A DNA stretch of 64,000 nt from Martinezella hainanensis (GTDB taxonomy: Bacteria; Pseudomonadota; Alphaproteobacteria; Rhizobiales; Rhizobiaceae), in assembly GCF_900094555.1 (NCBI RefSeq), contig NZ_FMAC01000001.1:310001-374000 (forward strand). The letters are read 5' to 3'. Positions 33,741 through 43,500 of the stretch are shown here, one piece after another; positions within the stretch are counted from its first letter, which is position 1; every line of letters starts with the position of its first letter. The notes beneath the pieces are model-generated. The model was not told where the DNA came from and searched no databases. It was given only the letters and a program-made list of their open reading frames with translations. Made by a program: the position numbers and the translations under genes.

Positions 33741-34047
33741 AATCCGAATCTCCCATCGCGATCATCGAAGGGTGTTAACCCTTTTATCGGTTCTATGGGA
33801 CATCAGCGCGGCGCTGTCCAGTGATGAAAGTCAACCGCAACTGTCGCACCCTCCCACCTCTCAATCTTTGATCTGGCTTCGATCCAGGCCAACTTGAGCG
33901 ACGCAGGCGGACAAGGACATCAGCAAACACCACAAACAGAAATTGCCCATTTTTTCAGCAGCACGCGACGCAAACTGATCATTAAGGATGAACGATCTGG
34001 AGGTCTGGATCCGCAATCGACGGGAGTGCCGGCATTGCCGCAGCGAC
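33741..34047. other. Long intergenic region upstream of the ABC transporter
   Basis: About 300 bases between the divergent oxidase and ABC transporter genes. Apart from the sigma-54 promoter at its right end and a GTTAAC palindrome near 33773 (in GGGTGTTAACCC), no gene is supported; short ORFs on both strands lack ribosome sites and family resemblance. Enhancer sites for an NtrC-like activator would be expected here, but I could not identify a clear palindrome. Confidence 0.6.
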
Positions 34048-34062
34048 TGGCACGGGTCTTGC
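34048..34062 (+). promoter_or_regulatory. Sigma-54 (RpoN) promoter
   Basis: TGGCACGGGTCTTGC fits the -24/-12 consensus TGGCAC-N5-TTGC completely, with GG at -24 and GC at -12 in the right register. It ends 45 bases before the start of the amino-acid binding protein gene. This implies that the transporter operon needs RpoN and an enhancer-binding activator such as NtrC, typical of nitrogen-regulated uptake. Confidence 0.85.
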
Positions 34063-34107
34063 GTTTTGCCTTCCAGCTTTCACACAGCCCGATTGGAAGG
34101 ATATTCG

Positions 34108-34902
34108 ATGAAGCGTAGACAAATGCTCATGGCACTCGGCATCGCGATGCTCGCGATGGGGTCGATTTCCGCCCCCGACGCAGCTCGGGCGGATGCCCTG
34201 AGCGACATAACCTCTCGCGGCACGCTCCGCGTCGCCGTTCCGCAGGATTTCCCGCCTTTTGGCAGCGTCGGTACGGACATGGCGCCGATGGGCTATGACA
34301 TCGATATGGCAAACCTGATCGGCGAAAAACTCGGCGTCAAAACGGAGCTTGTCCCGGTCACCAGCGCCAACCGCATTCCCTATCTGCAGACCAACAAGGT
34401 CGACCTGGTGATTTCAAGCCTCGGCAAGAATCCGGATCGCGAAAAGGTCATCGATTTCTCCGACGCCTATGCGCCCTTCTTCAACGGCGTCTTCGGCCCC
34501 GGCGATGTGGCAGCTGCCAAGCCGGAAGACCTTTCCGGCAAGACGATCGGCGTCACCCGCGGCGCGATCGAGGATCTGGCGCTGACCAAGGTCGCGCCGC
34601 AGGATGCGACGATCAAGCGCTACGAAGACAATAACGGCACCATCTCGGCCTTCCTGTCCGGACAAGTCCAGCTGGTTGCGACCGGCAACGTCGTCGCGGC
34701 AGCGATTCTTGCCAAGAACCCGCCGAAGAAGCCCGAGATGAAATTCCTCATCACCAACTCCCCCTGCTTTATCGGCATGAACAAGAACGAAGCGGCGCTG
34801 CAGAAAAAAGTCGATGAGATCATCGCCGCCGCCAAGGTGGATGGGACGCTCAACAAGATGTCGCAGAAGTGGCTAGGCGCCGACCTGCCGGCCGGCTTCT
34901 GA
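34108..34902 (+). CDS. Amino-acid ABC transporter, periplasmic substrate-binding protein
   Basis: 264 residues from ATG 34108 (GGAAGG upstream). Signal peptide MKRRQMLMALGIAMLAMGSISA to ~ARA, then a family 3 solute-binding domain: RGTLRVAVPQDFPPFGSVGTDMAPMGYDIDMANLIGEKLGVKTELVPVT is the signature region, and LQTNKVDLVISSLGKNPDREKVIDFSDAY follows. It delivers a polar or acidic amino acid to the permease pair downstream. A 14-bp stem-loop follows the stop and would stabilise this part of the mRNA, giving more binding protein than permease. Substrate not predictable from sequence. Confidence 0.94.
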   Translation: MKRRQMLMALGIAMLAMGSISAPDAARADALSDITSRGTLRVAVPQDFPPFGSVGTDMAPMGYDIDMANLIGEKLGVKTELVPVTSANRIPYLQTNKVDLVISSLGKNPDREKVIDFSDAYAPFFNGVFGPGDVAAAKPEDLSGKTIGVTRGAIEDLALTKVAPQDATIKRYEDNNGTISAFLSGQVQLVATGNVVAAAILAKNPPKKPEMKFLITNSPCFIGMNKNEAALQKKVDEIIAAAKVDGTLNKMSQKWLGADLPAGF

Positions 34903-34911
34903 TCAACGCAC

Positions 34912-34944
34912 GACCGATCGCGCCGTTCGGCGGCGTGATCGGTC
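34912..34944 (+). other. Intercistronic mRNA stem-loop
   Basis: GACCGATCGCGCCG (34912-34925) pairs with CGGCGTGATCGGTC (34931-34944) over 14 consecutive pairs, one of them G-U, around TTCGG. It sits 9 bases after the binding-protein stop and 18 bases before the permease start. No T-run follows. Structures like this commonly protect upstream mRNA from 3' decay. Confidence 0.8.
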
Positions 34945-34962
34945 AGAGCGAGGCTTCATCCC

Positions 34963-35634
34963 ATGCGTTATCATTTCGACTTCGGCTGGCTCGCCGAATA
35001 CTATCCCACACTGGTCAAGGGCGTTCTCGTCACGGTGGAGCTGACCCTTATCGGTGCCGTGCTTGGCATCATCCTTGGCATCGCCTGCGCCTGGGCTCGC
35101 GCGCTCGGCCCATCCTGGCTCAAGCCCTTCGTCGCCATCTATGTCGAGCTGATCCGCAACACGCCGTTTCTGATCCAGCTCTTCTTCATTTTCTTCGGCC
35201 TCCCCGGCATCGGCGTCCAGATGAACGAGATGACCGCCGCCAATCTCGCCATGGTCATCAATCTCGGCGCCTATAGCTGCGAGATCATCCGCGCCGGCAT
35301 CCAGGCGACACCCCGCGGCCAGTTCGAAGCCGGCGCCAGCCTTGCCATGACACGGTTCGAAACCTTCCGGCATGTCGTCCTCGTGCCGTCGCTGCAACGC
35401 ATCTGGCCGGCGCTGTCATCGCAAGTCGTCATCGTTATGCTCGGCTCCTCGGTCGTCTCGCAGATCGCTGCCGAAGACCTGACCTTCGCGGCAAACTTCA
35501 TCCAGTCGCGCTCCTTCCGCGCCTTCGAAGCCTATTTCGTATCGACGGCGATCTACCTCGCGCTCGCGATCCTGCTCAGGCAAGTGCTTGCGGCTATAGG
35601 CACGCTGATCTTTCCACGCAGGGTTCGCCAATGA
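34963..35634 (+). CDS. Amino-acid ABC transporter permease 1 (HisM/GlnP type)
   Basis: 223 residues, about five transmembrane helices (LVKGVLVTVELTLIGAVLGIILGIACAW near the N-terminus). The cytoplasmic EAA loop is EAGASLAMTRFETFRHVVLVPSLQR, the contact with the ATPase. RNTPFLIQLFFIFFGLP is the conserved block of polar amino-acid permeases. Its stop overlaps the start of permease 2 by 4 bases (ATGA). It forms the channel heterodimer with the next gene. Confidence 0.94.
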   Translation: MRYHFDFGWLAEYYPTLVKGVLVTVELTLIGAVLGIILGIACAWARALGPSWLKPFVAIYVELIRNTPFLIQLFFIFFGLPGIGVQMNEMTAANLAMVINLGAYSCEIIRAGIQATPRGQFEAGASLAMTRFETFRHVVLVPSLQRIWPALSSQVVIVMLGSSVVSQIAAEDLTFAANFIQSRSFRAFEAYFVSTAIYLALAILLRQVLAAIGTLIFPRRVRQ

Positions 35635-36290
35635 TCCAGTTCACCACCTGGGATATTCTGCGCGGCCTGCTGCTGGCGACGCGCTGGACGATCCTCCTCT
35701 CGCTCGTCTCTTTCGCCGGCGGCGCCATCGTCGGCGCAATCCTGCTGTTCCTGCGCATCGGCAAGGCAAAGGCCGGCCGTGTCGCCGTCAGATATTTCGT
35801 CGAGCTGTTTCAGGGCACGCCGCTGCTGATGCAGCTCTTTCTTGCCTTCTTCGGTCTCGGACTCTTCGGCATCGACGTGCCGGCCTGGCTGGCTGCCGGC
35901 GTCGCACTCACCGTCTGGTCGGCTGCCTTCCTTACCGAAATCTGGCGCGGCTGCGTCGAGTCAGTCGCCAAAGGGCAATGGGAGGCCTCCGCCAGCCTCG
36001 GCATGGGCTATATCCAGCAGATGCGTCACGTAATCCTGCCCCAGGCACTGCGTATCGCCGTGCCGCCGACGGTCGGTTTCTCCGTGCAGGTCGTCAAGGG
36101 CACGGCCCTCACCTCGATCATCGGCTTCGTCGAGCTGTCGAAGGCCGGCACCGTCATCACCAACGCGACCTTCCAGCCCTTCACCGTCTACGGCTTCGTC
36201 GCGCTCATCTATTTCGCCCTGTGCTGGCCGCTGTCGAAAAGCAGCCAGATCCTGGAGAGGAAGCTCAATGTCGCTCATCGAAATCACTGA
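35631..36290 (+). CDS. Amino-acid ABC transporter permease 2 (HisQ/GlnP type)
   Basis: 219 residues with about five transmembrane helices. FQGTPLLMQLFLAFFGLGLFG and the EAA loop WEASASLGMGYIQQMRHVILPQALRIAVPPT are conserved. The middle part (EIWRGCVESVAKGQ) is the usual inner-helix segment. It overlaps permease 1 by 4 bases and the ATPase gene by 23 bases, so the operon is tightly packed. Confidence 0.94.
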   Translation: MIQFTTWDILRGLLLATRWTILLSLVSFAGGAIVGAILLFLRIGKAKAGRVAVRYFVELFQGTPLLMQLFLAFFGLGLFGIDVPAWLAAGVALTVWSAAFLTEIWRGCVESVAKGQWEASASLGMGYIQQMRHVILPQALRIAVPPTVGFSVQVVKGTALTSIIGFVELSKAGTVITNATFQPFTVYGFVALIYFALCWPLSKSSQILERKLNVAHRNH

Positions 36291-36993
36291 AGTCCGCAAG
36301 AGCTTCGGCGCCAACGAGGTCCTCAAAGGCATCAACCTCGATGTCGAGCCCGGCGAGGTCATCGCCATCATCGGCAAGAGCGGTTCGGGAAAATCGACGC
36401 TGCTGCGCTGCATCAACGGGCTGGAAACGATCAATGACGGCTCGATCTCGGTCGCAGGTGCACAGCTCCTGCCCGATGACCTGCACCTGAAGGCGCTGCG
36501 GCTGAAGGTTGGCATGATCTTCCAGCAGTTCAATCTCTTCCCGCATCTGAGCGCGGGACGCAACGTCATGCTCTCGCAGATGGTCGTCAAGAAGACCACC
36601 AGGGCCGAAGCGGAAGCCATGGCGCGGCGGATGCTCGATCGTGTCGGCCTCGGGCACAAGTTCGACGCCTATCCGGATGAACTCTCCGGCGGCCAGCAGC
36701 AGCGCGTCGCCATCGCAAGAGCACTCGCCATGCAGCCGATCGCACTGCTCTGCGACGAAATCACCTCCGCCCTGGACCCGGAGCTGGTTGCCGAGGTTCT
36801 CGCTGTCGTCCGCGAACTGGCAAGCGAAGGCATGACGTTGCTGATGGTGACCCACGAGATGAAATTCGCGCGGGACGTCTGCTCACGCGTCGTCTTCATG
36901 CATCAAGGCCGCGTGCACGAAATCGGACCGCCCGGCGAAGTCTTCGCCAATCCGCAAACGCCGGAACTCAAGCAGTTCCTCGGCCTTCACTGA
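36268..36993 (+). CDS. Amino-acid ABC transporter ATP-binding protein
   Basis: 241 residues. Walker A is GKSGSGKST (~36-44), the Q-loop follows in FQQFNLFPHLSAGRNVM, the signature is LSGGQQQRVAIARAL, Walker B is ALLCDEITSALDPE, and the H-loop is VTHEM. All are standard for the GlnQ/HisP group that energises polar amino-acid import. It is the last gene of the RpoN-preceded operon; its stop is 16 bases from the stop of the convergent AraC regulator gene. Confidence 0.95.
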   Translation: MSLIEITEVRKSFGANEVLKGINLDVEPGEVIAIIGKSGSGKSTLLRCINGLETINDGSISVAGAQLLPDDLHLKALRLKVGMIFQQFNLFPHLSAGRNVMLSQMVVKKTTRAEAEAMARRMLDRVGLGHKFDAYPDELSGGQQQRVAIARALAMQPIALLCDEITSALDPELVAEVLAVVRELASEGMTLLMVTHEMKFARDVCSRVVFMHQGRVHEIGPPGEVFANPQTPELKQFLGLH

Positions 36994-37008
36994 AGACTGG
37001 CGGAGCCG

Positions 37009-37908
37009 CTATCCCGCTCCCCGCACCATGTTGCGCCATGCGCCCGGTGCGATGCCGAACGCCTTCTTGAAATGCCGGGTCAGATGGCTCTGATCGGCAA
37101 ACCCGGTTGCGGCGGCAACCTCCGCAATCGGCTCGCCCACGCCGATCATCGCCTTCGCCTGCTGCAGCCGCCGCATCAGCAAGAACCGGTGCGGACTGGT
37201 AGCAAAGGCCGCACGGAAATGCCGTGCAAGCGCAAAGCGATCAAGGCCGGTGATGCGCTCCAGCTCCTGGGATCTCACATCCTGCATGCTATTCGCCTCG
37301 AGATAATCGCGTGCTACCTTCACCTGCCCCCACGCAATGCTGCCCAAAGGTCGTTGCGGAAGCCGGGCATGCCGAACGAGACCGTCCGTTAGACGAGAAA
37401 CGAAATCGTCGACAAAGAGGTCATCGAGCTCACGATCGAGCTCGCCGAGCGCCGCCAGCAACAGCCCGGCAAGCCGATCATCCCTAACGATCGGATCATC
37501 GACAAAAGGCAGTCCGACCCGCGCTGCCTCCAGACATTGAAACAGCACCGAAGGCTCCAGATACAGCATGCGATAGACCAGGCCGTCCTCAGTCGCCGCC
37601 CCGCCATCATGCAGCTCGTCCGGATGAAGGATGATCACCCGCCCCGGGAGGCTGTAGCGCTGCTCGCCGCGATAGCGGAACGTCTGCACGCCCCGCATGG
37701 TGACGCCAAGCGCATACGTATCGTGCCGGTGCAGATCGAAGGCATCGCCCCGGAATTGCGCCTGGATGCGTTCGATACCCGGATAGGCCGGCGCAGACAG
37801 GATGCGGTTGGCCTCCGGCGTCACGCACAAACGTTCAAGACCCTCGAAGATCTGTCCGGCTACATCGTCGCGCAATGTCCCATTCCCAGACTGCATGAAA
37901 GTGACCAT
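37009..37908 (-). CDS. AraC-family transcriptional regulator
   Basis: 299 residues. The N-terminal cupin-like sensor has FDLHRHDTYALGVTMRGVQTFRYRGEQRYSLPGRVIILHPDELHDG, of the AraC-binding type. The C-terminal ~100 residues hold the two HTH motifs (LERITGLDRFALARHFRAAFATSPHRFLLMRRL and IAEVAAATGFADQSHLTRHFKKAFGIAPGAWR). The start is ATG 37908, or ATG 37896. It faces the DUF2000 gene with only two bases between start codons, so it is a likely regulator of that neighbour; neither start shows a good ribosome site. Confidence 0.92.
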   Translation of the reverse strand: MVTFMQSGNGTLRDDVAGQIFEGLERLCVTPEANRILSAPAYPGIERIQAQFRGDAFDLHRHDTYALGVTMRGVQTFRYRGEQRYSLPGRVIILHPDELHDGGAATEDGLVYRMLYLEPSVLFQCLEAARVGLPFVDDPIVRDDRLAGLLLAALGELDRELDDLFVDDFVSRLTDGLVRHARLPQRPLGSIAWGQVKVARDYLEANSMQDVRSQELERITGLDRFALARHFRAAFATSPHRFLLMRRLQQAKAMIGVGEPIAEVAAATGFADQSHLTRHFKKAFGIAPGAWRNMVRGAG

Positions 37909-37910
37909 CG

Positions 37911-38318
37911 ATGTTCGATACCAAAATCGCGATCGTTTTGCGAAGCGACCTTCAATCCTGGCAAAAGCTGAACGTAACTGCCTTCCTGTCGACAGGCATC
38001 GCCGGGCAACATCCCGACATCATCGGCGAACCCTATCGCGATCGTGCCGGCAACGTCTACAACGCATTGTCGATCCAGCCGGTCATCGTTCTGTCTGCCG
38101 ATCAGGAGAATATCGCCGCCATTCATCGCCGCTCGCTCGAACGTGGCGTGACCTCTTCCATTTTTATCGAGGAAATGTTTGCGACCGGCCATGACGTCGC
38201 AAACCGTGCCGTCTTTTCCGAATTCGCGCCCGAAGACGCCAAGGTCGTCGGCATCGCCTTGCGCGCGGACAAGAAAACCGTCGACAAGATCACGAAGGGC
38301 GCAAGCATGCATGCGTGA
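37911..38318 (+). CDS. DUF2000 family protein
   Basis: 135 residues: MFDTKIAIVLRSDLQSWQKLNVTAFLSTGIAG at the N-terminus, then QPVIVLSADQENIAAIHRRSLERGV and VGIALRADKKTVDKITKG. This matches the DUF2000 (peptidyl-tRNA hydrolase-like fold) family, with no assigned function. It is divergent from the AraC regulator, which often controls such genes. A terminator follows at 38337. Confidence 0.85.
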   Translation: MFDTKIAIVLRSDLQSWQKLNVTAFLSTGIAGQHPDIIGEPYRDRAGNVYNALSIQPVIVLSADQENIAAIHRRSLERGVTSSIFIEEMFATGHDVANRAVFSEFAPEDAKVVGIALRADKKTVDKITKGASMHA

Positions 38319-38336
38319 TCGGACGCGCAGAGAGAA

Positions 38337-38366
38337 CGGCCGGATCGTGAGACCCGGCCGCTTTTG
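38337..38366 (+). terminator. Intrinsic terminator after the DUF2000 gene
   Basis: CGGCCGG (38337-38343) pairs with CCGGCCG (38354-38360), loop ATCGTGAGAC, followed by CTTTTG. It lies 19 bases after the stop codon and just before the convergent OmpA-family gene end. Confidence 0.75.
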
Positions 38367-38376
38367 TTGAGAAGGC

Positions 38377-39045
38377 TTAGCCGTTCTGCGTGATCGGTGC
38401 GATCTGGATCTCGACGCGACGGTTCTGGGCGCGGCCAGCCTCGTTAGCATTCGTTGCAACCGGCTGCGACGGGCCGAAGCCGATGGCCGACATGCGGCGC
38501 TGGTCGATGCCCTGGCTGCCGAGGTAGGAGGCAACCGATCCGGCGCGGCGCTCAGACAGATCCTGGTTATGCTGCAGGCTGCCCGTCGAATCCGTATGGC
38601 CGTTGACGTCGATCAGCGTGCGGTTGAACTTGCGCAGAACGATCGCGACCGAGTTCAGCGTCGCAAAGAATTCCGGCTTGATCGCATCCTGGTCGATATC
38701 GAAGGTGATGGCCGACGGCATGTTGAGGATGATGCGGTCGCCGACGCGTGTCACCGAAACGCCGGTGCCCTGCAGCTGCGCGCGCAGCTCGGATTCCTGC
38801 TGGTCCATGTAATTGCCGATGCCCGCACCCGCGAGCGCACCGACGCCTGCGCCGATCAGCGCGGCATTGCGGCGCGAGGCCGGCGAATGGCCGATCAGAA
38901 GACCGGCAACGGCGCCAACACCGGCACCGATCGCTGCACCGCCCGCCGTGTTAGAAACTTTCTGCTCACCCGTATAGGGATCGGTGGTGGTGCATGCGTT
39001 CAAAAAACCTGCCGCTAGGGCAAGAATGGCAATTTTCTTGATCAT
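38377..39045 (-). CDS. OmpA-family lipoprotein with glycine zipper (YiaD type)
   Basis: 222 residues from the ATG at 39043-39045; the long frame upstream is not protein-like. The signal ends in a lipobox (FLNAC, Cys18). A glycine-zipper segment (GGAAIGAGVGAVAGLLIG, then GVGALAGAGIGNYMDQ) follows, then an OmpA C-terminal domain binding peptidoglycan (residues ~100-215: FDIDQDAIKPEFFATLNSVA, VNGHTDSTGSLQHNQDLSERRAGSVASYL). It is a peptidoglycan-associated outer membrane lipoprotein. No pal/tol genes are adjacent. Confidence 0.92.
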   Translation of the reverse strand: MIKKIAILALAAGFLNACTTTDPYTGEQKVSNTAGGAAIGAGVGAVAGLLIGHSPASRRNAALIGAGVGALAGAGIGNYMDQQESELRAQLQGTGVSVTRVGDRIILNMPSAITFDIDQDAIKPEFFATLNSVAIVLRKFNRTLIDVNGHTDSTGSLQHNQDLSERRAGSVASYLGSQGIDQRRMSAIGFGPSQPVATNANEAGRAQNRRVEIQIAPITQNG

Positions 39046-39241
39046 AGAATCATCGCTCTCCGGTTCGATGGCCGCAGCAGATATGAAGCATTGCGGCAAT
39101 ATCATGAAGAGAAATCTTATCCAGACCTTTGTCCCCTGTGCATAGCCTATCAGTGAAGATTTTCGACGAAGTCGACGCATTCGAAGGGGTGGAGACGCCC
39201 ACTTGCCGGCCCCATCAAATTCAGCGGCGCCCCGCCGGCAA

Positions 39242-40255
39242 TCAGTGATTCTGGAAGAGTTGCAGAACCGTATTGTAGCTCGCATTGGCAATCGCCAGGG
39301 ATTGCACCCCGAGCTGCTGCTGGGCCTGCAGCGCCAGAACCTTGCTCGATTGTTGCTCCATATCGGCATCCACAAGCTTGCCGACGCCGCTGGTCAGCGA
39401 ATCGGTGAGGTTCTTGGCGAATTCGGTCTGAAGACTGATGCGCGATTCGAGGGAGCCGAAGGCGGACCCGATCGTCTTGAGCTGGTTCAGCATCCCCGTC
39501 ACGGTGTTGACCATGTCGACGATGGCACCCCGGGTCGTATTCGCGTCGAGCGAAATCTCCACCTGGCCACTCGTATTGCCGTTCTGGCTGCTGACGAGCA
39601 CATAATTCTTGGCAGCCCCAGCCTCGGTCGCGAAGGACGTCGACGTCAGCACGCCATATCCGCCGGTGCCGCTTGACTGGTCATCGATCAGATAACGCGC
39701 ATCGGCCGAGGTGATCGGGCCGCTCGTCGAACTCACGCCCGCATAGCTCAACATGCCGATCGAAACCGTACCGTTGCTGCCTCGGATCAGGGAGCCCGGC
39801 ACTTCGTGCGGATCGGTCGGATCGGCGCCGTCACGCAACACAATCCAGTTGACACCGTTGAAGGTCGCCGACTCCCCTACAGTGCGCAGCTGCTGCTTGA
39901 GCTCGGTGATCTCGTCATTGAGCTTCGTCTTGTCGACGCTGGTCTCATAGGCGCTGACGAGCTTCGTCCTGATTTCCGTCACGACGTCGATCGCGCTGCT
40001 AACACCCGTGGAGGCGGTGCTGACCGTCGAAGCTGCGAGACCAAGCGCATCCTGAACCGACGAAATCGCGCCGATGTCCGTATGCGTCAAAGTCGAGATT
40101 TTCCAATATGTGGCATTGTCTCTGGCCGACTGAACCCGCAGGCCCGACGACATCTGTCGTTCGGCATTACCCAGTTTGGTCTGGGTGTCCCTCAGCACTT
40201 CCAGCGCTGTATTCACAGAGGGACTGACCCTGATGAAGGTCGAAAAAATACTCAC
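39242..40255 (-). CDS. Flagellin
   Basis: 337 residues from a GTG at 40253-40255 (CGGAG eleven bases before). The N-terminal flagellin domain has NTALEVLRDTQTKLGNAERQMSSGLRVQSARDNATYWKIST, including the SSGLRV..A.DNA..W pattern. The C-terminal helix has DADMEQQSSKVLALQAQQQLGVQSLAIANASYNTVLQLF, ending normally. The variable centre is ~110 residues. It is a single gene outside any flagellar cluster, so it is an extra flagellin, probably a minor filament component as in other rhizobia that have several flagellins. Confidence 0.93.
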   Translation of the reverse strand: MSIFSTFIRVSPSVNTALEVLRDTQTKLGNAERQMSSGLRVQSARDNATYWKISTLTHTDIGAISSVQDALGLAASTVSTASTGVSSAIDVVTEIRTKLVSAYETSVDKTKLNDEITELKQQLRTVGESATFNGVNWIVLRDGADPTDPHEVPGSLIRGSNGTVSIGMLSYAGVSSTSGPITSADARYLIDDQSSGTGGYGVLTSTSFATEAGAAKNYVLVSSQNGNTSGQVEISLDANTTRGAIVDMVNTVTGMLNQLKTIGSAFGSLESRISLQTEFAKNLTDSLTSGVGKLVDADMEQQSSKVLALQAQQQLGVQSLAIANASYNTVLQLFQNH

Positions 40256-40503
40256 GGCACATGAACTCCGGACGCAACAATACGCAACAAATACAAGGAG
40301 ACATTGAAACCTTGCCGCGGGCGCTCATGCGCGCGGGCCGAGCGTGTCGGCGAACGGGGAAGCGAGGCAAAAACAACGCCTGCGCTCCAGCGGTTACATA
40401 CCGCTATGATTAGCAAACATGCTTAAAAAAGCGCTAAACGATACGCCTGATTTACCATAAATAAGCGCAACGCCTGCAACGGGCGCAACCGGCCCGTTCC
40501 GGC

Positions 40504-43500
40504 CTACTCCGCCGCGCGAAGACTGGTGAGCTTCGCGCGCAGAGCCGCGTCCGACATCTCGTCATGCAGCCGCCGCTCTTCATGCGTCTGCGGTTTTGCA
40601 AAGCGGGCGATCAAGAGATAGGCGACCGGCGTGATGTAGAGCGTGACCAGGGTCGCGAAACCGAGACCGCCGACGATCACCCAGCCAAGCGCGACACGCG
40701 CTTCCGCGCCCGCCCCTTCGGCAAAGACGAGCGGTACGCCACCAAGGATAGTCGCGATCATCGTCATCATGACCGGCCGCAGGCGCAGCGCGCAGGCCTT
40801 CTCGATCGCCTCGCGCACACCTTCTCCCTTGTCGCGCAGCTGATTGGCGAATTCGACGATCAGGATGCCGTTCTTCGCCATGACACCGACAAGCAACACC
40901 AGACCGATCTGGCTGTAGATATTGAGGCTAGACCCGGTGATGACGAGCGCAAAGACGGCACAGGCAAGACCGAGCGGCACGGTGGACATGATGATGACCG
41001 ACGACAGCACGCTTTCGAACTGCGCGGCCAGCACCAGGAAGATGATGACGATGGCAAAGCCAAAGGTCAGCATCATGCCGCTGGAGTTTTCTTCCAGCGT
41101 TGCCGCTTCGGCGAGCGGCATCAAGCGCGAACCCGGCGGCAGGAGCGGCGTCGCGATGCGAGTGACTTCCTCGACCGCCTGCCCGAGCGACATGCCATTC
41201 TTCAGACCGGCGGTGATCGCGACCGAAGCCAGCTGCTGCTCACGGGTCAGCTGCGGCGCAACGGCATTCTCCTTCAGCGACGCGATGACAGACATCGGCA
41301 CGATTTTGCCGTCGCCGGTCTTCAGGAAGACGTTTTCGAGATCGGTGGGATCGTCGATCGGCCGCATGGTGGAGGTCAAAAGCACCGGATAGGATTCACC
41401 GGCAACGAATACGTCGACGACGGAGCGCCCTTCCAGCAGCGACTGCAGCGCGACCGAAAGACCCGTGATATCGACCCCGAGATCGGAAGCGCGCTCACGA
41501 TCGATGGTGACGGAGACCTGGGCCTGCGTCGGCTCGTTGTTCAGCCGCGGCGTGTCGAATTGACCTGTTTTGTCGAGTTCCTGCACCAGCTTCAGCGCAG
41601 CTTCGGTCAGCGCTTCGTGATTGTTGCCGATAAGGGCCATCTGCACGCCACTGCCGGCGCCTCGGATGCGCAGGCTGTTGGCCTGAATGACATTGCCGCG
41701 AAGCGCCGGCACCCCGGCCGTGGCGCGATTGATATCCGAAACGATGTCCTGTTGCGTGCGATGGCGCTCGCTCCAGGGCGCCAGCGTCAGCACCATGAAA
41801 CCGCTGTTCTTTTGGCTGTTCATGCCTGAAATCGCATAGATATTCCGGATGTCGCCACTCTTCATCAGCGGCTGCAGCCGCTCTTCGACGCGCTGCAATT
41901 GATCCTTGGTGTAATCGAGGCCGGCGCCTTGCGGCGTGGTGAGACGCAGCATGACCATCGCGCGGTCTTCATTCGGCGTCAGTTCGCTTCTGACGTTGAT
42001 GAACGCGAAAACAGCGGCAACCGCAAACATGACGCAGAACACGATGACGACAAAAGGCGTGTTGAGACAGGCGCGCAACGTGCGACGATAGACACTGGAA
42101 AAAAGCTCACCGAAGCGACCGAGCGCTCCGTGCTCCTCGCGCATCTCCTTGGTCAGCATCCGCGAAGCGAGCATCGGGCAGAGCGTCAGCGCAACGACCG
42201 ACGAGAGGCCGACGGAGAAGGCAAGCACGAAGCCGAATTCGCGGAACAGACCGCCCACCTGCCCCGGCAGGAAGGACAGCGGAATGAACACGGCAGCAAG
42301 CGTGGCCGTTGTCGCAATGACGGCGAAGAAGACTTCGCGCGTGCCAAGCACGGCAGCGGCGCGCGGCCCGATCTTCTCGGCCCTGCGCCGCACGATATTC
42401 TCCAGCACGACGATCGCATCGTCGACCACGAGGCCGGTCGCAAGCACGATTGCCAGCAGCGTGAGAATATTGACCGAGAAGCCGACCATGTAGAGCGCGG
42501 CCAGCGTGCCGATGAGTGCCACCGGCATGGTGACGACCGGGATCAGCGTCGCCCGCCAGTCGCGCAGGAAAAGATAGATGACGACGGTCACGATCAATGC
42601 GGAAAGCACCAGCGCCAGCACGACTTCATGGATCGCTCCCTGAATAAACACGGCATCATCGCTGGTAATGGCGATGCGGGTGCCCTCGGGCAGCGATTTG
42701 GAGAGCTGCGCGACGACGGCCTTCACGCCCTCGGAGATATTCAGCGTGTTCGACTGCGCCTGGCGGATGATGCCGAGGCCGACGCCCTGCACGCCGTTGG
42801 AGCGCAATGCGGTCGTGCCGTCCCGCGGGCCGAGCGTCACGGTCGCGACATCGGAGAGCCGCACGCGATCCCTTATGATCAGCCGGGAAAAATCCTCCGG
42901 CGTCTGCAGCGCCGCCGTGGCGCGCACGACGATATCCTGGCGCGCGCTCTTCAGCGATCCGGCCGGCACGTCGAGCGCGGCGGTCGCAAGCGCCGTCGTC
43001 AGGTCGCCGATCGTCAGACCCCTGCCCGCCAGAGCCGCCTGATCGACGTCGATGCGGAAAATCTTCTCCTGATCGCCGTAGAGCTCGACATCGGCAACGC
43101 CCTCGACTGCCGCCAGCCTATCCCGGATTTCCTTGTCGACGAGCTGCGTCAGGTCGTCCATCGTCAGCATCGTCGATGTGACGGCAAGGCGCATGATCGG
43201 CTGCGAATCCGAATCCGCCTTGACGATCTGCGGCGCATCGGCCTGATCGGGCAATTGTTCGGCGATACGGCCGATGGCGTCGCGAACATCGTTGGCGGCG
43301 ACCGAAAGGTCAGTCGCGTCGGAAAACTCCAGCGTCACCCTGCTCTGCCCGAAGGACGAGCTGGAGGAGACCGATTTCAGGCCGCTGACACGCGCAACCG
43401 CCCCTTCGATGATCTTCGTCAATTCCTGATCAACCGTCTGCGGCGACGCGCCATCGAATACGGTTCTGACCGTGACGACCGGACGGTCGACATCGGGCAA

